Below, piece after piece: positions 38,702-49,275 of a stretch of 64,000 bases of DNA. The notes beneath the pieces were generated by a model. That model searched no databases. It saw only the letters and a list, made by a program, of their open reading frames with translations, and was not told the origin of the DNA. Each line of letters begins with the position of its first letter. Position 1 is the stretch's first letter. Source of the stretch: Atherinomorus stipes (lineage: Eukaryota > Chordata > Actinopteri > Atheriniformes > Atherinidae); contig JALJCO010013439.1 of NCBI GenBank assembly GCA_023101725.1, positions 1-64,000 on the forward strand. Direction: 5' to 3'. The position numbers and the translations under genes were made by a program.

Positions 38702-41700
38702 GTAAGTGCTCTTCTAGTATGTGGCAATAAAGCTGAAAACAAAAGGGAAATTTTGCAATAAAACCAAAACAAAGAGAATGAAAAAGAAGGAAAAGAGCTG
38801 GAGCTGAAGGCGCAGGTCGTCTTGATGAATGGCAGCCTGTGCTCTCACGGTGACACGCCGCAGCCAGAATTAAATTTGAATGCAGCAGGGAATGAAATGA
38901 TGGCAGCAGGAAAAATGTAAAATACATTTCTCTATTGTGTCACTCAACTCTGCTGCATAAAAATCAATACAATGCATTTACAGCAGCTGGTAAATCTCAA
39001 AGTTCATCCATTTAATAGCTTTCATTTTAAAAAATCGGACCTCTTGCAACGGCAGAGAGAGCAGAATGGAAATGCTCAGATGATCACAGTTTCAATCCCC
39101 ACTCGAGCATGGAGAATCTGCACTCAGGCAGTTTATGTACACCGAGCTAAGACTAATGTAGTGTAATACAACAATCCTGCAGTGAATTCTTCCTTCAGGA
39201 ATGTGATTATGATCAGCTCTAGAGAGCTGTGGACTCAATTTTTATGGTCACTTTTGAGGTTTGTGGAGCTGTTTTGTAGTATTTTACTACACCAAAGAGA
39301 GTTTCTTAGATTTCCTTCCACCCTGTTTGTATAATTGAGGTTGACTAGAGAGAAAAAGAAGCTTTTTTTTATGTGATGATTATAATTTAGCAGTGCCAAA
39401 AACTGCTGTTGTCACCAAGATGACGTCAAGTCGCTCTGTGAAACAGGTTTCCTGAAATCTTCAAGTGATCTAAAGCTTCGGTTTGAACTGATGTACCTGT
39501 GTTTTCAGCCCTGGGCATGTTTTCCTCTGAAGTCTAAAATCCTGGAAAGATGTGCTTTTATCTTTCTCATTGGCTGCTTTTGTGTTTCACAACATGTTAC
39601 ATTCAGGGAACATACTGTAAGTAGGAAAAGCATGAGGGCATTGTCAGGGCTTTTACACAACAAGAGAAAAGGTTGGGTCTATGGCACCAGGAATTAAGGC
39701 AGTTCTCAAGGAAACGACAGCGCAAAAGGAAATATGACCCACGAAGGGAGATATTAGTGGAGGAAGGACATGAAAATATAATTTAAAATAAGTATAACAA
39801 ATACAAAAATTTAAATAATACAACATGTATCTGTGCAAAGCAGCAGAAGTGGCCAATTTATGAGGACATGGATCAGGAGTTGCTGAACAAATGAAAGCGT
39901 CTGCAGCTTCGACATGGTCTCTATTACGAAGGAGGCGCGCACTTTGGCACAATGCCAACGGCTTCAGAGCTCACGCTGCCACGTGATGTGATCTGTCCAG
40001 CTGCTAAAATCAAAGTTAAAGCGCGACGTTGGCAAAAAGGGGAAATAAAAAGACACAATTAATGCAGCTTTAGTTCTCATTAAGCTGCACAGTGGCTGCA
40101 AACTTTCATTTAACCAGAATATTTTACACCCGTGATAAATAGTGGTCTGCTGTATTGCTTTTTATTGAATTCAACAATGAGAACTAAATACGCTGCCCTC
40201 ACTGCTCATGAAAAATGATTTTGAATCAGATCTGTGCGTGTCCAGGATTGTCCCTCTCAGAAGTTGCAGCCTTTTGTGCACAAAGCTTCAAGTTGCACCT
40301 GCTTTTCAGACGTACTAAAAATCCAGCATGGCAATGCGTCTCACAGTTGCTAAATCGCCTTGCGAGTGCTAAATAAATATATTTACATTTTCTGCTCGCA
40401 TTACACGCACTTTTGCGTGTAAACGCCCCATATTGCATACAGTAGTCATTGTAGGAAAAATACTAAATGGATGAGAAGAGCTATAAGACCGAACCCTTTT
40501 AGCTGTTTATAGATCGGTTTGTACATTTTTTTGCATGTGCAGTGAGAGAGCGCACGTTTCTATGCACGCAAACCTTTGATAGATCCGGCTCTATGATCCT
40601 AAACCTGGAGCAAAGAAGCAATGTTTTTGCAGCTTTGCCTGCATCTCTCTGCTTCTTTTATAGACATTTGTAGAGTTAAAACTTGGCCAACAACAGAAAG
40701 TTTTTACTGTTATAATCCAAAATGAAGCGACGGAGGATTTGCCACAGACTTTGAGCATATTCAGAAGTCTGGAACAGATGGCAGGCGGTCTCTGGGCGAA
40801 AGTTACAGGGAGCATAGACGAGGTTAGTATCCTTTTTGAATCTCACCAGAAATGACTTGACGTCGGATGACGTGATGACGTAGGTGAACGATGTTAAATG
40901 AAATTCCTTTTGCTCTGTTCTCTATTAGATATCTGCAAGAAGAAGTCTGTGTCTTGTCCCAGCTCATGTCCCCGATGCAGTTATAGTAGTCCTGTAATGA
41001 GCTGCAAATGTTTCTGTTTTTTCTCCAGAAATCCGACAAAGTTTTATTTTTTCATAGGAATGTCAGTCGGCTCACGGATGAACCCTTACAAAGCAGAATA
41101 ACACCTGATGGAAGGACTTGAAAATATGAAAGACTGTTTAGTGTCTACATGGATGTGAAAAGCTCACCTTGTTTTTTATAAAAACTGATTTGAAAATACA
41201 GTATAATTATGTGAAATATGATTGTGTTTAACTACACCTCCCCCCTGTTCAGCAATGTTTGCATCATGTTGCTTTCACATACAAAATGCATCTGAAATAG
41301 CCTCCTGCAAATATAAGAAATTCCCAGTTTCATGGATAAGAGAGGTTTAAGACATGTTTTGATAAATAAAATGCTGATGTAAAGTGAGATTCTCTACATC
41401 TTGAGTATATTGTCCATTACATGAAGGTTTACAGGTGCTTCTGTGATTGCAAAGTCTCTGTTTTTGGATGGAGAACTGGTGCCCCCAACAGTTCAGCTAC
41501 AGTAGCTTCACTCACCCTAAAACAGTCAGATAAAACACATCATGTTTTATTTAGCCCCCTTTTGTCTAAATTTGTGATACATTTGGCTGAACACTCAGTT
41601 ATTGAAGTAAACATGAACGTCTGAGTCTGAATGTTAAGTTTACAGACAGTAGCTGTGCACTTTAAAGCCATCAGAGTTCTGGTGGCCGTGAAATGGCTAA

Positions 41701-41876
41701 AAGGTGGAAATGAGATGTTGGAAGAACTCAGCAGTTTACCTTCAAAGTAAAATGTGTATAGTTGTGTTTTTGTGCCGACTGACATGTCCGTAAGCCTGTT
41801 TTTCGCTCCATTGCTGTAATGATTTCATACTTTTGTCCTAAAAGTAAATTTAGGTTTTGTTTTTAGGGTGACTGTA

Positions 41877-42389
41877 CATTGCAAAAACTCAAATCTTACA
41901 AGTATATTTTTCTAATTTCTAGTCAAAATATCTCTTCACCCTCCAAATAAGACAAAATTACCTGAAGAGAAACATTTCAGTGAGATATAGGAACTCGTTT
42001 TAAGGCAATGCATCTTACACCAAGAAATCTTGTTTTTAAAAAATTGCTTGTTTTATTAGCAGGGGTTTTTTTTTGTTTGGGTTTTTTTTTTTACTTTTTT
42101 TGGGGGTTTTTTTGCTAATTACAAGCAAAAAATATCTTGGCCACTCTTAAAATACGTAAAATAAAATAAAAACTTTTTTTGTTGTTGTTTGTAATAAGCA
42201 AAAAAATTCTACCAATAGAAAAAGCAAAACTTTCTTGATAAGATTTCTTGAAATATGATGCATTGCCTCAAAAGTTCCCATATCTCACTGAAATGTTTCT
42301 CTTTAGGTGATTTTGTCTTATTTTGAGTGTGATGAGATATTTTGACTAGAAATTAGAAAAATATACTTGTAATATTTGAGTTTTTGCGG
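41877..42389. mobile_element. fold-back MITE, TTGCAAAAACTCAAAT ends
   Basis: Left arm CATTGCAAAAACTCAAATC, then tatttttctaatttctagtc; the right arm is the near-exact reverse complement (ending aatttgag-type ATATTTGAGTTTTTGCGGTG). Arms are about 170 bp, with a T/G-rich centre (42060-42190). A common non-autonomous DNA element of fish. Confidence 0.85.
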
Positions 42390-42805
42390 TGTACAGATGA
42401 GAACGGTCATCTCTGTAAAAACTGGAAATAATTAGATAAATGAGATAATTGTCATTTTGGGGGATGAAATATCCCCCGGGTCTCTGCTGTGGAAATGCAG
42501 GCAGTGTTAGAAAGGAGCCCTGTCCTCATCCTTCACTTATCCACATTTTTAAAGTTCCCTTGGGCAAGGCATTTAATCCCCAGATGCTTCAGTGCAGCTG
42601 CCTAAACTTGAAGCTGGGAGGTGAATGTGAGGGTGCAGTAAATAACGAGTAAAAAGAAGCATGATGATGTTTTGCTTTTATGTGTGTTGAAATGTTCAGA
42701 TACTGAGGACATGACGAGGTTTAACCTGTGATCAAATAAAAGTTTCATTCCCAGCATGCACAGCACCTCCAGAAATCAAACTTGATTGTGCACTGCCCCC
42801 TGCAG

Positions 42806-43019
42806 GCTGGCATCTGCATGTGCGAGGAGGGCTTCACAGAGGTGCTGACATCAATGGGGCAGTTGGACCAGTGCGCTCCCATCCCCATCCTGGAGATCCC
42901 CACTGCAGGGGACAAGAAGGGGGACGTGAAGACCAGTCGTGCCATTAACCCCACGCTGCCCAGCACCATCCAGCCTGGACGCACCGGGCGAACCTGGTAC
43001 CTGCAGCCTTACGGACCAG
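42806..43019 (+). CDS. thsd7a: thsd7a exon: CxC motif and stalk
   Basis: A 214-bp exon with acceptor ccccctgcag and donor gttaga, phase 0 in and phase 1 out. It opens AGICMCEEGFTEVLTSMGQL, whose C-x-C-E-E-G-(F/Y) matches the EGF-like turn CHCEEGYTEV of THSD7A. It continues into a Pro/Thr-rich stalk with KKGDVKTSRAINPT and GRTWYLQPYGP. This is the juxtamembrane extracellular stalk and feeds straight into the transmembrane exon. GDVKTSRA and GRTW(F/Y)LQP(F/Y)GPDG are recognisable THSD7A-specific strings rather than generic TSP1 sequence. Confidence 0.94.
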
Positions 43020-43510
43020 GTTAGACCCCACACACCACACTAACACCAGTTTTATCACTTTTACAGCTGCTTCCCACAGAGTTCATACTGTAGAAGATTA
43101 AATTAGACAAAATAGATGCAAGCATTTTGCTGCTGTCAAGTAAAAACCTTTTATCTTTCTGGATAACACGATTAGAGGAACTAACTACGCCTTAATGCAC
43201 ATTTCAGAAGCTGCTATTCTTTAATTGTCAGGCTGTAGTTATTAAATCCTCCAGAGTCAGAAATGAGGAGGAAATCTGAAGGGAAACTGTGGCAACAGAA
43301 GTAAGAAATAACCCGACGAGCCAGTGATGAAAGCTGAGGCTTTACTGATGACAAACAGCATTTAGATTTGAGGAAATCTTTATCTTTTTAAAAGAAAAAG
43401 GTTTTGTAAAAAGATTATTTCTAACGCTCTGGTTTACAGTTAAGACCTGAGGGAATGCCTCTGCTGAAGATTTAAGTTTGGAGCTTGTATTTCAGACATT
43501 TTCACTGCTT

Positions 43511-44940
43511 CAGGGGTGGAGCTAGCAGGGGGACTCCTCAGGTGATCTCAAATGAATCCTTATTTAAAAATATTGAAATCTGATTGCACAGTTCTACAAT
43601 AAACTGGGGACAGGGAAAAGTGTATTGCACAGGGACCAACCCTGTGTTTTTTCTCCCAAAAACAGCTCAAACAGAGACCAACAAGTCCCCTAACTTTCTC
43701 TAAATGCAAAATGAGCTCATGACCAGACCAATCTACAGTTTTACATAGAATTAATACATGGCTTATCTGAGTAAGAGAGTTTCAGGTCATATTTCTGAAG
43801 GCTATAGCGGACTGTGATGAGTGAAATTGATTTTCAAATGTATGGTGGCATGATGGTCTCTTATGTTATACCATCCTTAGCCTGTATGCATCAAGATTTC
43901 CCTAATTGTGTGCTCATTCTCTGAATATTATGTACTACAGATGCAGAGAGATTAAAGTTCTTTGCAATTTCCATTAAAATGTTTATTTTTTTTAACCGAT
44001 CAATGATCCACTGACAGAGTTTGGCACAATGTAGTGAACTATGACCCACTTTAACTTGGAAAAACTAAGCCTTTGGTGGATGCTATTTTTCATACCCAAT
44101 CCTGACACCCTTACCTGTCAACAGCCAATCTCCTTATTATATAATATATTTTTTGGGTGCTATTCATCATATATATTAATAACATCTCCTTCTTAATTAT
44201 TCTTCAGGCAGCAAATATATCTAATTATTTTGAAATTTGATCAATTTTTTTCAGTTAAGACAATGAAAATGATTTTCTTAGTGTTGGTTAAAAGTTTGAA
44301 ATAAATTTTGTCCCTATGCAGGAACAACTACTCATATCAGGAAAGCCTGTTAACCGGATTCTACGTCGCAGTGCTAATGTAGTTACATGCTAACACTAGT
44401 TGTAAGATAATGTAGCGAAACTGTGACCGTATTTAGGGGCTACACATCAACTTAATTAATCAAGTTTTCCACATTGGTGCTAAATTGTAAAGGAATGCCT
44501 CAGTATCCACAAGGCAGCTTGCTGATTTGATGGAGAAATATAACCTGTAACCGCATATTTTCTATGAAAGGATATAAGAATGAAGAAAGAGGGAGACATT
44601 TCTGACTTTTTTTTTTCTTTTTAAAGATGAAGGATACAGATCAGGTTGAGACAGCCAGCACGAGTGTCAGCAAGATGAATTACATGACAGCCATGCAAGT
44701 AACCAGAACCACAAGAAGCGAAGCCGTTAACCCCTCCTACTGCCACATGAAGCTCCACATACTGGGTCCCAAAACAACCAACTTGCCTTGCTATGAAGCC
44801 TTTGAAACTAGCTGCAAATATTTGTGGTCCAGATTATTAATATGAAGATGTTTATTTCTCATGTCTCTAATGTGACCACAGTACATAGCGGTGTTCATGA
44901 GTGTGTCCACCCCATGTATAAAAGTCTAGCTCCGCCACTG
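43511..44940. mobile_element. probable hAT-like element, CAGGGGTGGAGCTAG ends
   Basis: Left CAGGGGTGGAGCTAGCAG and reversed right CAGTGGCGGAGCTAGAC. About 1.43 kb. I could not see a clear 8-bp duplication, so the borders or class may be off. No transposase. Confidence 0.5.
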
Positions 44941-46415
44941 CTTCATGCTGCAAGAAAAAGAGGGGGGGGATTTAAGCAACCTGAGGGGGCAGATGAACAT
45001 AAAGCTGGGAGGTTTTCACCAAACAGCAGCAGGACAAATGTGAAGTTTTAATGCTCATAGTTTGTGCTGAACGTTAACGTGCGCATCTTTGCACATGCAG
45101 CTGTGCATGAGAGAAAACAGACACGTAGAGCATCACACATTCATAAATGCAGCCTCCTTCAGAAGCAGCCGACTGCTTTACATCAACATGTGAGAGGTGC
45201 ATCTGCAGAGCGTTCACACTCATCATGCATGACAGCAAAAGAAACATTTAAGATGCAAGAGTGCAGAACAGATCGAGCTCTACATTCACTAACTGGGAAT
45301 TTTTCTCTTCTGAATGCTTGTTTATCTCTAAAGCACATTTCTGCTGATATACTCCACTGCAGTCCAGTCAGAGAGAGAGAAACAAGGTGATAACTAAATA
45401 TGCAGCCAGTGATTTACAGCCTGATTTTGTTGCACCAGTTAAGTTCCGATGAAATATTCATTGCTTTTTGCATCCAGTTTGATGCAAGTGCAGAGTGCAA
45501 AGATTTCACAACCATAGAGAAAATGAGGATAATGATTGTAAAGAAACAGATAAATTACAGTATAAAAAACTGTTAATAAAGTTCGCTTGCCTGGCCTGAA
45601 GTGTGCAGCAGTGGAAAGTAATTACAGTTCCCAGTAAGACATGAAGCCGCATTGCATCGATGGTTTAATGTTCTCAGGAGTCATTTTACTGCAGGTAGTT
45701 ATTGATTATGTACATTAGTATATCTCAAATGTAAAGTTTTGTGTGGATATTTAAGGCTTGAAAAGCCTGATTGTAAAACTTTACAGTGAATATATTTGGT
45801 TGACCTTCATAACACGTCTGTAATCAAGTAATATTGACCCACATATTGGCCTGAGGAATGTTGCACCAAATCTGCATTATGCATCAAATTTTCAGTAGCA
45901 CTTTACAATAAGGGTCCCTTAAATAACATTAGTGCATTATTAAGCATTAACTAGCTGCTTAATAATGCATCAACAACTGATTAACTATTACTTTGCATTA
46001 GTGAGCATATTTGTTAATGCATTAATTAGCAGTTAATTGATGCTTACTGCTCAACCTTCCTCAATGCATTATTAAGCCTTAATAAAAGTTTAATTATGTA
46101 AAAAGATAGGATTATGTATGAATATCTCAGCATTAATAACCATGTTAGTTGATATGTTAGTAAGCCCTTAATATGTCTCAAGTAATTTTTTACTAATGGT
46201 TTTTATTTTGAGTGAATGAGCATTAAGTAGCAGCTAACTAAGGCATCTGCAAAGCCTTCGCTCTGTATTGCACGTTATCTGGATGGGCATCAACACACGC
46301 AGTTTATTAGTGTCCTAGGTAATCAGTTACTAATGCTATGCTGTGTCTATTGGTACCCTTACTTGATCTAGTAAGATATTAATTCACATTAGTAGCCTGA
46401 CCTAGTAGTACTTAA

Positions 46416-47019
46416 AGGCCTCCTTCCACTGAAAACCCGTTTAACTTGCTCCTTCTGAAATACGGAGGGTTTCCCCTTGTTTACTTACACATGCTGACTT
46501 GCTAGCGTTGCGTCCCCCCCAATCGGCTGTGCTTTCTCATCAGAGAAACAATACAAAGAAAAGAGCGAATCGGAAACAGCCTTGCACTTCTACGTAACAT
46601 TGCAAATAGCGTATCCCACGTGGGGGTTTCTATCTGCCCATTGGAAGGCAGGTAACCCTCCACTACACACTAGAAGTGGAGACAGCACAACTGTAGCTTT
46701 GGAGTTCAGAAGCTAATTAGCTAACTGTTTGTTAGCATGGCGGAACAAACTTGTTTGTCGGTTCTATTTCCTGTCTGTAACAAAATAAGAGCGGAGGGCG
46801 GAGCTTCCTTCATACACTGATGGGAGGCAGCCAATCAGACGGAAATTCATGAGAAGGACCCGGAAAAGCTGCCGTTGGACCACAAGCCTCTCTTCTAGTA
46901 TACAAATACAGCTGGATACAAAGATACCAGAAGGTTTTTTAAACAGAAACGATGCAGAATGCATTCAATAATAATGGAGAACACAGAAATATTAATGAAA
47001 TGACCACGGAAGTACAACT
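46416..47019 (-). mobile_element. TTAA-flanked MITE, 604 bp, copy B
   Basis: TTAA at 46412-46415 and 47020-47023. The reverse complement of 28712-29315, with the same length and only scattered differences. Its right TTAA is shared with the next element. Confidence 0.88.
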
Positions 47020-47023
47020 TTAA

Positions 47024-47495
47024 AGGAATAGTACACCCACAGAATGAAGTACCTTCATTTTCTATTCACCCTCATGCTGAGCAAGACTCTGGAGCACTTT
47101 TTAATATCTCAAATGCAGCCGGAGATCCAGGAGGCTTCTCGTTATCCGCTGACATTTATAGAATGGAGTTCACCAGCGACTGAACCAAAAAGGTCCATAA
47201 AAGTCCACAAAAACTTGGCAATATTCCTCCAATACATGCTCGTCCAATGTAGTCCAAGTGTCCTGAGAGGGTAGCGTCCATAATTTACTAGAAACGACAT
47301 CATTAAGTATATATTTTTATATATATTTTGTGTTAAGCGCCAGTGAACTCTGTTATATGAAAGTTGATGGATAACGAAAACTTCCTCGGATCTCCAGCTG
47401 CATTTGAGATATTAAAAAAGTGCTCCACAGTCTTGCTCAGCATGAGGATGAGTAGAAAATGAAGCCACATCATTCTGTGGGTGTGCTGTTCCTTT
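47024..47495. mobile_element. fold-back MITE with about 155-bp arms
   Basis: Left AGGAATAGTACACCCACAGA and reversed right AGGAACAGCACACCCACAGA. Both continue with ctcatgctgagcaagactct / tcaaatgcagc. The left TTAA is intact; at the right it has become TATAA. It resembles the TTAA-inserting Angel-type elements of fish (from memory). Confidence 0.75.
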
Positions 47496-48185
47496 TATAA
47501 ATGTGAGCACCCATACAGTAAGCATTACTTAGCCATTGTTAACCATTACTGAATGTTGTTTGGACCTTATTGTAAAGTGTAAACATTTATTCCTTTGGTA
47601 ATACTATATTTATGCTTAACAGCCTAATAAGCATTACTTAGCCAGAGTCAGGGGTGTTTTCTGGAGCTGGGAACATTGAGCCAACACTCTTCTAAATGAA
47701 TCAGGGGGAACCTACAGTACAGAGTAAAAAGCCCTTCTATTTGAGCGCTCTTGAGCATTAAGTCGTTAATGCAAAGTAATAGTTAATAAAAGTTGTTAAT
47801 TAATGCTTAATAATGCACTAACATTAATTAAAGGGGCCCTTATTATAAAGTGTAACCTTATTTTCTCTTAATTGGTTTTTCATATACACATTCCAAATTT
47901 GGAATGTTTAATAATTTTTATTTGCAAACCAGTCCTGTGAGAGAAGTTTGATCGGCTTCGTGTCCATCTGAGAGAAATCTGTTTTTATTGCTTCTGTGTT
48001 TACAGAAATGCTGATAACATCTTTTATTGCTTTTCTCCTTTGAAATATTCTGTCGCTCCGGGTTTCTTGCACCGTGCTTCCAAAATAAAAACCAGCAGAA
48101 ACTGGTTCTGTTGGTATCGTCATTCATATGATTGATATCTGTTGGTGGCATGTAAACACACACTGACGAGCCCCCTCCTCCACAG

Positions 48186-48273
48186 ATGGGAAGCTGAAGA
48201 TGTGGGTGTATGGTGTAGCAGCCGGAGCCTTTGTGCTCCTCATATTCATAGTGTCTATGATATACCTAGCTTG
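48186..48273 (+). CDS. thsd7a: thsd7a exon: transmembrane helix
   Basis: An 88-bp exon with acceptor ctcctccacag and donor gtgagt, phase 1 in and phase 2 out. It completes GPD and encodes GKLKMWVYGVAAGAF then VLLIFIVSMIYLA(C). The last 20 or so residues form one strong hydrophobic helix. VYGVAAGAFVLLIFIVSMIY is, as I recall it, identical in human THSD7A and unlike THSD7B, and this decides the paralogue. The next three bases after the exon make TGG TGA, so retaining the following intron would stop the protein one residue later (LAW*). Confidence 0.95.
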
Positions 48274-48453
48274 GTGAGTGGAAGAGTTTAATCTCCCCTT
48301 TTTGTCATCATCTTCATTCATAAAGCCAACCCCCCTCCCCATTCTCTCATTTTTTCCCCCCACCTGCCTTGAATTAAAGTGCCCCCTCCCCCACATCATT
48401 GTTTTTGTCTTGATTTTATTTTTTGCCTCCTCCATGCGCTTCCCATGTGAGAG

Positions 48454-48622
48454 CAGCAGCTATTGTGCCAAGGTGCATCGCTCTCTTAAGGCCCAGGAGT
48501 CTGACACTAACGGGACGGCGGTCTGGGGGGGCCAGAATGCACATGAGATGATTTACACCTGTCCCAATTGCCAAGAGCTGGCTCAGAGCAGCAGCTACAG
48601 TAAAGAGGATGTGGAGGGCTGA
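48454..48622 (+). CDS. candidate alternative terminal exon of thsd7a
   Basis: The transmembrane exon ends in phase 2 (..gct tg). From 48454 the sequence gives c + an open frame, again making Cys, then SSYCAKVHRSLKAQESDTNG, TAVWGGQNAHEMIYTCPNCQ and ELAQSSSYSKEDVEG, stop TGA at 48620-48622. It is preceded by a pyrimidine-rich stretch and an AG. Two further AGs three bases apart would also keep frame. The intron would be only 180 bp. The resulting tail is 55 residues with a CPNC pair, unrelated to the basic 29-residue tail. No homologue comes to mind. The amino-acid mix looks coding, and the stop is followed by ordinary sequence. It could instead be a chance open frame or a retained fragment. 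Confidence 0.5.
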
Positions 48623-49230
48623 ACCCCCCGACCCCGACACAGCCTCCTCAATAAGCACCAGTGGTCCCTGAACCGCCCCCGTGACCTCTCAGTGTCACGT
48701 GTCCTTCCCGGCTAGCGGAGTGAAGGTGCAGGTGAGGACCAACCTCGTAGAGAGTTAGCTCTAGATCCGTTTTACCCCCACTTTTTCTTGTAGCTTCTGC
48801 TTCTACCCCCCCAGCCGGCCTGGATGTGATGTACAAGTTCAAACAGCCTCTGCTGGTTCATGTAAACGAGAAAACACATTTCCTAAACCTTTCCAAGTGG
48901 TCCCATAAAAAGCTGTTTTGTAACACTTATTACACTCCCCCGAGTGAAGGAGGACTCACAAACATCTTTTATTCTTTTGAAGGAAATGAAAAACTGAAAA
49001 CCAACCAAAGGTCTTTTTTTTATTATTATTATATCAGGAGACATTTATTACACAAACATTTATACATCAAAGCTAATTCATAAGAACTTTAACAAAAAGT
49101 GGAGAAGTAACAATAACAAAAAAAAACTTAATTACAATTAAATATCCTGCATTCAATTTCTTTACTTAAGTGTATAAAAATAGTCTTATGGTAGCAATAA
49201 AGCATGTACTCATAATGCAAGTTAGCTCAT

Positions 49231-49275
49231 TTCAGTCAGTTATGTATATTGTATAAATATACATAACTGACTGAA
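49231..49275. repeat. perfect 18-bp hairpin
   Basis: Arms ttcagtcagttatgtata (49231-49248) and its exact complement at 49258-49275, loop ttgtataaa. It lies in the last thsd7a intron, or in the 3'UTR of the alternative ending, just after an AATAAA at 49196. Confidence 0.85.

Larger units (their letters stand above)
45899..47852. mobile_element. outer element of a three-layer nest
   Basis: Left CACTTTACAATAAGGGTCCC, then cattattaagcattaact. The right end reversed is CACTTTATAATAAGGGCCCC, then cattattaagcattaatt, also sharing ttaactattactttgcatta. The inverted arms are about 110 bp. Two other elements (46416-47019 and 47024-47495) sit inside. Confidence 0.75.
43020..48185 (+). other. thsd7a: thsd7a intron of 5.2 kb
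   Basis: Between the stalk exon and the transmembrane exon. More than half is mobile DNA (43511-44940, 45899-47852). The stretch 44941-45898 has nothing I recognise. Confidence 0.85.

Noticed and set aside
43511..44940. 8-bp target duplication for this element
   Set aside because: Flanks cactgctt and cttcatgc do not match, so no duplication is claimed.
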